Below are positions 14,247 through 18,713 of a stretch of 18,713 nucleotides of DNA, in pieces. How positions within the stretch are numbered: position 1 is the first letter of the stretch; every line of letters starts with the position of its first letter. The notes under the pieces were generated by a model. The model searched no databases. It saw nothing but the letters and a program-made list of their open reading frames with translations, and was not told where the DNA came from. Source of the stretch: an uncultured Chloroflexota bacterium (GTDB taxonomy: Bacteria; Chloroflexota; Anaerolineae; Aggregatilineales; Phototrophicaceae); assembly GCA_937988705.1 (NCBI GenBank), contig CALKIA010000594.1:1-18713 (forward strand), in the 5' to 3' direction. Made by a program: the position numbers and the translations under genes.

Positions 14247-15562
14247 TGAACAGAGACAGCAACGACTATTACTCTGATGAGACGCCGCGATCCGGGATGC
14301 CGCCCGCCGACGATCTGCCGGAAATTCCACTGGATGACGCGACCCCCGCGCATCCCATGCGCCCGGTGACGGATTGGGAGCAAACGCCCGCCCATCCGAT
14401 GCAGCCTGTCGAAGACCCCAATGCCCCGCGGCGCAGCAAGGCGCGTGAACGCATCGAGAAACGCAAACAGCAGACTCATGCCGTCAAATCTGGCAGTGGG
14501 ACGGGAGCGCGTCCGCGTGCGAGTATGCCGCGCCAGATCAGCGTCCCGAGCACCCTGCCCAAGATCAACTTCAAGCTTGGGCGTGGGCCGCTGTACGTGA
14601 TCGGTTCGGTGCTGCTCGTGCTCGCGGTGATCGCGGTGCTTGGTCGGCTGCGCAATCAGCCGCCGGAAGTGCTGCCGAATGCGTTGTGGATTGGCACGGA
14701 GTGGACGTATGATGCCTACACCGAGGAACAACTGCAGGCACTAGTACAGCGGCTGCGCGATAACAAAATCGGCACGATCTATGCCTGGGTAAGCTATTTA
14801 CAGGATGATGGTACGTGGCGGCAGGAAACGACCGGGGCGTGGGACAACGTCAAGGTGTTTCGCGAGCGGTTGAAAGCCCTATATCCCGAAGTGGTGGTGT
14901 ACGGCTGGGTAAGCTTGAACGTCAATCTTGGTGATGGCAATCGACTGGATGAACCGGAAGTGATCGATGCAGTCGTGAACCTGAGCGGTCGCGTGATCAC
15001 TGAGTTCGCTTTTGACGGCGTGTACCTGAACATTGAACCCGTGTGGGATAACGATCAGAACTTCCTCGAACTGCTGCGTAAGGTGCGCGCGCAGGTCGGG
15101 ACGGACGTGCCCGTCGCAGCGGCGATTCCACCCGACTGGAGTCCGCTGGGCGTGGATTTCACGATTCCGGCGATCATTGCGCCCGGTACGGTCTGGAGTC
15201 CGGAGTACAAGCAGAATGTCGCGCTGCTGGTCGATCAACTACTGGTGATGGCCTATAACAGCACGCTGGGTTCGCCCGCCGATTATTCGCGGTGGGTGGC
15301 CTATCAGGTCGAGGTGTACGCCACGACGCTCGCCCAACGTAACATCGACACCGAAATCTTCATCGGTATTCCGACGTATGACGCCGAACTGCCGGGGCAT
15401 GACCCGCTGATCGAGACGGTGCCGGCGGCGATTGACGGGATCAAGTTGGGGATCGAAGAGGCGGGCGAGGCAGCGCGCTTCGTTCGCGGCGCGGCGATCT
15501 ACGCGGGCTGGACGACCGACGAGACCGAGTGGTCGCAGTTCAAGCGCGAATGGGTGGATTGA
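14246..15562 (+). CDS. Type II membrane protein with GH18-like TIM barrel
   Basis: The 438-residue product starts in a TAATG overlap with the TIR fusion gene, so both are made together. Residues 1-110 are charged and disordered, with a duplicated TPAHPM motif (33-38 and 48-53) and a basic stretch RRSKARERIEKRK. One membrane helix covers about 114-133, placing the C-terminal 300 residues outside. That part reads as a GH18-like barrel: NALWIGTEW, GTIYAWVSYL, VVVYGWVSLN, FDGVYLNIEP (256-265), VPVAAAIPPDW, LLVMAYNS (332-339) and TEIFIGIPTYDAE. The GH18 catalytic motif D-G-x-D-x-D-x-E is altered: D257 and E264 remain but the middle acids are Y260 and N262. It may cleave glycan poorly or only bind it. 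The family call rests on motif resemblance. Confidence 0.7.
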   Translation: MNRDSNDYYSDETPRSGMPPADDLPEIPLDDATPAHPMRPVTDWEQTPAHPMQPVEDPNAPRRSKARERIEKRKQQTHAVKSGSGTGARPRASMPRQISVPSTLPKINFKLGRGPLYVIGSVLLVLAVIAVLGRLRNQPPEVLPNALWIGTEWTYDAYTEEQLQALVQRLRDNKIGTIYAWVSYLQDDGTWRQETTGAWDNVKVFRERLKALYPEVVVYGWVSLNVNLGDGNRLDEPEVIDAVVNLSGRVITEFAFDGVYLNIEPVWDNDQNFLELLRKVRAQVGTDVPVAAAIPPDWSPLGVDFTIPAIIAPGTVWSPEYKQNVALLVDQLLVMAYNSTLGSPADYSRWVAYQVEVYATTLAQRNIDTEIFIGIPTYDAELPGHDPLIETVPAAIDGIKLGIEEAGEAARFVRGAAIYAGWTTDETEWSQFKREWVD

Positions 15563-15626
15563 GGGAAGCCTTTAGCCATTAACCATTGGTGCTCGTTCGT
15601 GGTTCTAAACGAATGGTCTGGGGTCT

Positions 15627-15654
15627 GTAGGGGCAAGGCATGCCTTGCCCCTAC
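15627..15654. repeat. 28-bp perfect palindrome, GTAGGG family, unit 1
   Basis: GTAGGGGCAAGGCA and its exact complement meet at GGCATGCC with no spacer. It shares its ends (GTAGGG...CCCTAC) with the units at 15709, 15747 and 15860. No T-tract follows on either strand. Confidence 0.85.
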
Positions 15655-15708
15655 GAAAATCTTCTCTCAAATTGGCAACTAAGCCAGTGTCTGCAAGACT
15701 CCAAAACA

Positions 15709-15732
15709 GGACGAGATATATCTCGTCCCTAC
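15709..15732. repeat. Palindrome, GTAGGG family, unit 2 (one end truncated)
   Basis: GGACGAGATA pairs perfectly with TATCTCGTCC (15709-15728), followed by CTAC so that the right end reads CGTCCCTAC as in the other units. The left GTAG is missing (ACAG instead). The core differs from unit 1 yet stays self-complementary. Confidence 0.8.
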
Positions 15733-15746
15733 AAACCGCCGCTTTC

Positions 15747-15770
15747 GTAGGGACGAGGCATGCCTCGTCC
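15747..15770. repeat. Palindrome, GTAGGG family, unit 3 (one end truncated)
   Basis: GTAG at the left precedes a perfect 20-bp palindrome, GGACGAGGCA/TGCCTCGTCC (15751-15770). The right CTAC is missing, the mirror image of unit 2. Units 2 and 3 can also pair with each other through CGTCCCTAC and GTAGGGACG across a 14-nt spacer. Confidence 0.8.
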
Positions 15771-15859
15771 TTTGGCTAACATTCGGTTTGTGGCTTAGCA
15801 CCAATGGTTATTAGTTTTTAGTTCAAACCAAAGGCTGATCGCTTACTGGAGGAATTAAT

Positions 15860-15887
15860 GTAGGGGCGCACGGCCGTGCGCCCCTAC
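15860..15887. repeat. 28-bp perfect palindrome, GTAGGG family, unit 4
   Basis: GTAGGGGCGCACGG and its exact complement form a second full-length perfect palindrome, only 6 nt downstream of the M20 dipeptidase stop (15894, minus strand) and outside the 231-bp segment. In this position its hairpin could protect the mRNA 3' end or help stop convergent transcription, although no T-tract follows. Confidence 0.85.
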
Positions 15888-15893
15888 TAAGGA

Positions 15894-17264
15894 CTACTTC
15901 GCTACTTCTTCGAGGTAGTAGATCGCCGTATCGATGCCCTTGTGGAACATCTCAATCGAATAGTGCTCGTCGGGACCGTGCGCGCCGTCGGTGTTCAATC
16001 CGAAGCCGAGCATCACTGTGTCCACGCCGAGGATGCGCTTGAAGTCCGCGACGACCGGGATGCTGCCGCCCGTCCGTGCGTAGAGCGGCGCTTTGCCCCA
16101 ACCGCGTTCATAAGCGCGCACCGCCGCCTGCATAACCGGCAGATGCGGGTCGATCATGGCGGGATCGCCGTAATTCAGCAGCTTGAGTTCGGCGTGAACA
16201 TTAGATGGCGCGATCTGCGCGATGTACGCCTTGACCAGTTCGTAAATCTCGACCGGCTCCTGATCGGCGACGAGTCGGCAGCTGATCTTCGCCATGGCTT
16301 TGCAGGGCAGCACCGTCTTCGCGCCTTCGCCCGTCCAGCCGCTGAGCAAGCCGTTGATTTCCATGGTGGGACGGGCGACGATGCGTTCGTCGGCGGTGTA
16401 GGCAGCTTCGCCCCACATGCCGGGCGCGCCCGTGATGTTCAGGTATTCCGAGTCGGGGAGGGCGAGTTGGGCGATCTCAAGGCGGTCGTCCGCGGTGAGC
16501 GGGCGCACCTTGTCGTAGAAGCCGGGAACGGCGATGCTGCTATCGGCATTGTGCAGCTTGGCGATCATCTGCGCCAGGATCAGCGCGGGGTTAGGAATCG
16601 CGCCACCGTAGCCGCCGCTGTGTAGGTCTTTGTCCGCCGCGGTCACATGCAGTTCCATGTAAGTCAAACCGCGCAGCGCCCGCGTGATTTCGGGCTGATC
16701 GACGGCGGTCATGCCGGTGTCAGAAATCACGGCGACATCGGCTTTGAGCATATCTTTATAGGCGGCAAGGAAATCTTGCAGGTTCTTCGAGCCGACTTCC
16801 TCTTCGCCTTCGAGGATGAACTTGACGTTGATGGGCAGCTTGCCCACGGTCTTGAGGTACGATTCGGCGGCTTTGACGTGAATGTACGCCTGTCCCTTGT
16901 CATCCGACGAGCCGCGCGCATAGATGAAACCATCGCGTTCCACCGGTTCAAACGGTTCACTCGTCCAGTTGTCTTTCACCTTGTCGGCGGGCTGTACGTC
17001 GTAATGCCCGTAGACCAGCACCGTCGGCTTGTCTGGGCCTGCGTCGAGCCAATCGCCGTACACGACCGGATGGCCCGCCGTCGGCATCACGGCGACGTTG
17101 CGCATGCCGATGCGGCGCAGTTCAGCCGCCAGCCACTCAGCGGCACGGCGAACTTCCCCCGCAAACTGCGAGTCGGCGCTCACGCTGGGGATACGGATCA
17201 GCTCATGCAGCTGCTGGCGGAAAGCCTCGCCGTTGGCATGAGCATATTCAATCGGAGTAGTCAT
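15894..17264 (-). CDS. M20 family metallopeptidase (dipeptidase)
   Basis: The 456-residue product matches M20 dipeptidases of the CNDP-like group, cytoplasmic di-zinc enzymes that cut dipeptides or trim peptide ends. Zinc and catalytic motifs are all visible: YGHYDVQP (H87, D89), ARGSSDDKGQ (D121), LEGEEEVGS (E154/E155), VISDTG and C-terminal DGAHGPDEHY. The dimerisation-domain motif DLHSGGYGGAIPNP is intact too. I chose the ATG at 17264 because AGAGGA lies 6 nt upstream. A GTG at 17279 would overlap that RBS. A candidate TATAAT promoter and a terminator-like hairpin lie upstream, so expression may be separate from the genes before it. A natural role is peptide nitrogen or cell-wall peptide recycling, but the substrate is unknown. 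Confidence 0.93.
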   Translation of the reverse strand: MTTPIEYAHANGEAFRQQLHELIRIPSVSADSQFAGEVRRAAEWLAAELRRIGMRNVAVMPTAGHPVVYGDWLDAGPDKPTVLVYGHYDVQPADKVKDNWTSEPFEPVERDGFIYARGSSDDKGQAYIHVKAAESYLKTVGKLPINVKFILEGEEEVGSKNLQDFLAAYKDMLKADVAVISDTGMTAVDQPEITRALRGLTYMELHVTAADKDLHSGGYGGAIPNPALILAQMIAKLHNADSSIAVPGFYDKVRPLTADDRLEIAQLALPDSEYLNITGAPGMWGEAAYTADERIVARPTMEINGLLSGWTGEGAKTVLPCKAMAKISCRLVADQEPVEIYELVKAYIAQIAPSNVHAELKLLNYGDPAMIDPHLPVMQAAVRAYERGWGKAPLYARTGGSIPVVADFKRILGVDTVMLGFGLNTDGAHGPDEHYSIEMFHKGIDTAIYYLEEVAK

Positions 17265-17279
17265 CGAAAGTCCTCTCAC

Positions 17280-17306
17280 AAAAGGGACGATCGCTAAGAT
17301 CGCCCC
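17280..17306 (-). terminator. Terminator-like hairpin between yrdB-like gene and M20 gene
   Basis: On the minus strand GGGGCGATC pairs with GATCGTCCC through a 9-bp stem (one G-U pair) and a 5-nt loop TTAGC, followed by TTTT. It lies 25 nt after the YrdB-like stop and 16 nt before the M20 ATG. It could end the upstream operon, or attenuate M20 transcription if the promoter at 17330-17335 is used. The T-run is short. Confidence 0.5.
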
Positions 17307-17329
17307 GGTAATCCACTCAAGTTTGCGCC

Positions 17330-17335
17330 ATTATA
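17330..17335 (-). promoter_or_regulatory. Candidate -10 box for the M20 gene
   Basis: A consensus TATAAT on the minus strand (17335-17330) includes the TAA stop of the YrdB-like gene. No good -35 is seen at 17-nt spacing (CAAAAT). If used, transcription would start near 17323 and the leader would contain the hairpin at 17280-17306 and the M20 RBS. Confidence 0.35.
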
Positions 17336-17699
17336 GCGCGGACGGCGAGTCCATTTTGGTATCTTGCCGCCAAGCGTAAATCAAGCCGATGTTGATCGCG
17401 CTGATCACGCCGAATAGCAGGCCGAGCGCCGTTTGTCCGGCGAGGATCAATGCCAGCGCACCGACCCCGAAAAAGACGATGCGCAGGGTCAGCAGGCCGA
17501 GGCCGGTCAGCCGCCGCTTCGATTGCGGCGCGCCCCACACCGCCCATACTCCGATGCCAATCACCGGCAAGAGGATGCACAACCCGATCTGCAAGATTGT
17601 GCCGCTGCTCGTCCCGGTCGTATAACCCCAGTAGGCGAAGGCGGCGAGTGCTGCGAGTTCCAGCGCGAATGCGAGCGCCAGATTGGCGGATTTCAACAT
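17331..17699 (-). CDS. YrdB-like (DUF2568) small membrane protein
   Basis: From the ATG at 17699 the product has 122 residues and four hydrophobic segments (about 5-25, 33-53, 65-85 and 88-112). The start MLKSANLALAFALELAALAAFAYWGY follows the DUF2568/YrdB pattern (N-L-x-L-x-F-x-L-E-L-x-x-L-x-x-x-x-Y-W-G), with the W-A-x-W-G-A-P block near residue 55 as further support. The function of the family is unknown. A longer reading frame starts upstream at 17891, but those 64 residues are basic, of low complexity and overlap the oxidoreductase gene in another frame, so I left them out. AAAGGGA precedes the ATG by about 14 nt, which is far. The gene begins 19 nt after the LLM stop, suggesting one transcript. 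Confidence 0.8.
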   Translation of the reverse strand: MLKSANLALAFALELAALAAFAYWGYTTGTSSGTILQIGLCILLPVIGIGVWAVWGAPQSKRRLTGLGLLTLRIVFFGVGALALILAGQTALGLLFGVISAINIGLIYAWRQDTKMDSPSAL

Positions 17700-17718
17700 G
17701 TTCAAGGCTTTTGTCCCT

Positions 17719-18713
17719 TTATGAGGCGAAGGTTTCCGCTGCTTTCTTCCACATGAGTGCTTTGTCGGTGTCGCTGGGCGCGAAGGGCAGGTAGTAACCG
17801 ACGCGATCCAGCAGTCCCGTGTAGCGCGCTTTAACCGCCGCCGCGAGTTCGTCAACGGGGGCGACCACGGCGAATTCGTTGAGCAGATCATCGCTGATCA
17901 GTTCGCCCATTTCGAACCAGCGCCCCTGCCGCGACAGCTCGTTTAACTGCACATGCAGTTCGCCTAAGCCGTGCAGTTCGAGCACGCTGCTGTAGCTCGG
18001 CGTGCTGGCGTAAAAGGCAATCTGTGATTTGACCGCCAGTTTGTTCTGCGCAGTTTCGTCGGCATCGTTGCCCGTCACCACGAAAATCGCGCAGCTCAAT
18101 GCGCAGTCTTTGGCGCTGCGCCCGGTCTTGAGCGCCCCCTGTTCAATGTTCGGTATGATCAATTCTTTTAAATAGCGAACCGTATGGAAGGGATGAACAT
18201 GGAATCCCTGGCACATTTCGCCCGCCAACCGACATAAATGTTCGTTGACACCAGCGATATAGATGGGAATATCCGGGTGTTCAATCGGATTGGGCTTGAA
18301 GAACGGCGTCATCAGCGTGAATTTGTAGTGTTCGCCGAGGTAGCGCAGCGGCTTGTTATCCTGAAAGTTCGCCCAGATCGCCCGCAGCGATTCGATGTAC
18401 TCGCGCAGACGTGGAGTCGGGGCGGCCCACGGCGTCGCAAAGCGTTTCTCAATATGCGGCTTGACCTGTGTCCCTAAACCGAGCGCAAAGCGCCCCTTCG
18501 ACTGTTCCGCCAAATCCCACGCGATTTGCGCGGTGACCATCGGCGAACGGGGGAAGGCGACCGCAATCGCAGTGCCGAGCAGAATCTGCTGGGTGGCGGC
18601 GGCGGCGTGGGTGAGGGGCAAGAAGGGATTATGAGCGGTTTCCGATGTCCACAACCCCGCGAAACCGTGATCCTCAACGGCGCGGGCGAGGTCGGCGGCA
18701 GTGTTCAAATTTT
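17719..18713 (-). CDS. LLM class F420-dependent oxidoreductase (5' end outside window)
   Basis: The frame is open to the right edge. The first visible residues (NLNTAADLARAVEDHGFAGLW) correspond to about residue 15 of the family, so the true start is missing. The visible 331 residues show luciferase-like TIM-barrel features: GLWTSETAHNPFLPL, LLGTAIAVAFPRSPM, GRFALGLGTQVKPH, REYIESLRAIW and IPIYIAGVN. This combination matches the TIGR03617 subgroup, annotated as probable F420-dependent oxidoreductases. They use reduced coenzyme F420 for hydride transfer, but the substrates of this subgroup are not known. It is transcribed toward a YrdB-like membrane gene. Using the TTG at 18706-18708 as a start is unlikely, as the frame continues upstream. 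Confidence 0.9.
   Translation of the reverse strand, partial: NLNTAADLARAVEDHGFAGLWTSETAHNPFLPLTHAAAATQQILLGTAIAVAFPRSPMVTAQIAWDLAEQSKGRFALGLGTQVKPHIEKRFATPWAAPTPRLREYIESLRAIWANFQDNKPLRYLGEHYKFTLMTPFFKPNPIEHPDIPIYIAGVNEHLCRLAGEMCQGFHVHPFHTVRYLKELIIPNIEQGALKTGRSAKDCALSCAIFVVTGNDADETAQNKLAVKSQIAFYASTPSYSSVLELHGLGELHVQLNELSRQGRWFEMGELISDDLLNEFAVVAPVDELAAAVKARYTGLLDRVGYYLPFAPSDTDKALMWKKAAETFAS

Larger units (their letters stand above)
15580..15810. mobile_element. 231-bp inverted-repeat-bounded segment, MITE-like
   Basis: The convergent intergenic space holds a segment bounded by a perfect 14-bp inverted repeat, TAACCATTGGTGCT (15580-15593) and its complement (15797-15810). Similarity continues imperfectly inward: AAACGAATG at 15607-15615 matches the complement of CATTCGGTTT at 15780-15789, giving arms of about 36 bp. 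The interior carries three palindromes and no ORF. The design suggests a non-autonomous element or a large cruciform. I cannot identify a clear target-site duplication. Confidence 0.4.

Noticed and set aside
12288..15562. A known anti-phage TIR system such as Thoeris, or a TIR-STING/CBASS-type system
   Set aside because: No SIR2/ThsA, STING, cyclase or nuclease partner is present; the neighbours are housekeeping and wall-related genes. An immune role is not excluded but nothing here shows it.
15627..15887. A CRISPR array
   Set aside because: The repeats differ in core sequence, are perfect palindromes, have irregular spacing and no cas gene is near.
17700..17891. A longer N-terminus for the YrdB-like protein
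   Set aside because: The added 64 residues overlap the LLM oxidoreductase gene, are basic and of low complexity, and the family starts at the ATG at 17699.
1..18713. tRNA, rRNA or other structured RNA genes
   Set aside because: Intergenic space is small and I see no cloverleaf, rRNA block or riboswitch-like conserved core. The structures found are simple palindromes.

Overview
The window reads as a bacterial chromosome segment of fairly high GC (by eye about 60%), most plausibly from a member of the Chloroflexota (Anaerolineae-like). The pointers are NBR1-type Ig-like domains of a form common in that phylum, an F420-type luciferase-like oxidoreductase of the TIGR03617 kind, many single-pass proteins with Thr/Pro/Ala linkers, and families of perfect palindromes of the GTAGGG...CCCTAC and CCCCTCTCC...GGAGAGGGG types. 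The taxonomic assignment is an inference from gene content; no rRNA or tRNA gene is present.

Layout. (1) Positions 1-1995, minus strand: a hypothetical protein and, overlapping it by ATGA, an exported TolB/WD40-like beta-propeller that runs off the left edge. (2) A divergent promoter region near 2010-2070, where an 8+8 bp palindrome encloses -10-like boxes for both directions. (3) Positions 2080-5558, plus strand, a tightly overlapping unit: a receiver-only response regulator, a membrane-anchored TPR protein, and two paralogous polytopic membrane proteins resembling ABC-2 permeases, with no ATPase in view. (4) An exported LamG-like/DUF1080-like protein (5661-6386), followed by a nested inverted-repeat element (about 6391-6484).

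(5) Positions 6573-12263, plus strand, a conserved housekeeping cluster: mtaB (tRNA t6A methylthiotransferase), a GatB/YqeY protein, a PgpH-type 7TM-HD c-di-AMP phosphodiesterase, ybeY (rRNA maturation endonuclease), and two tandem DgkA-type lipid kinases. The pgpH-ybeY-dgkA order is the same as in many Gram-positive genomes. It links RNA maturation, c-di-AMP turnover and envelope lipid recycling.

(6) Positions 12288-15562, plus strand: the most unusual part. One gene encodes a cytoplasmic TIR domain, one transmembrane helix, a Thr/Pro/Ala linker, a LytM/M23 domain that has lost its recognisable zinc ligands, and two NBR1-like Ig domains. Its stop codon overlaps (TAATG) the start of a type II membrane protein with a GH18-like TIM barrel whose catalytic motif is also altered. 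Together they look like a transmembrane device linking cell-wall state outside to a TIR signalling or NADase activity inside. This function is inferred, not shown.

(7) Positions 15563-15893: a convergent intergenic region filled with four related perfect palindromes, three of them inside a 231-bp inverted-repeat-bounded segment. (8) Positions 15894-18713, minus strand: an F420-type LLM oxidoreductase (5' end cut by the window edge), a small YrdB/DUF2568 membrane protein, and an M20 dipeptidase with its own candidate promoter and a terminator-like hairpin in its leader.
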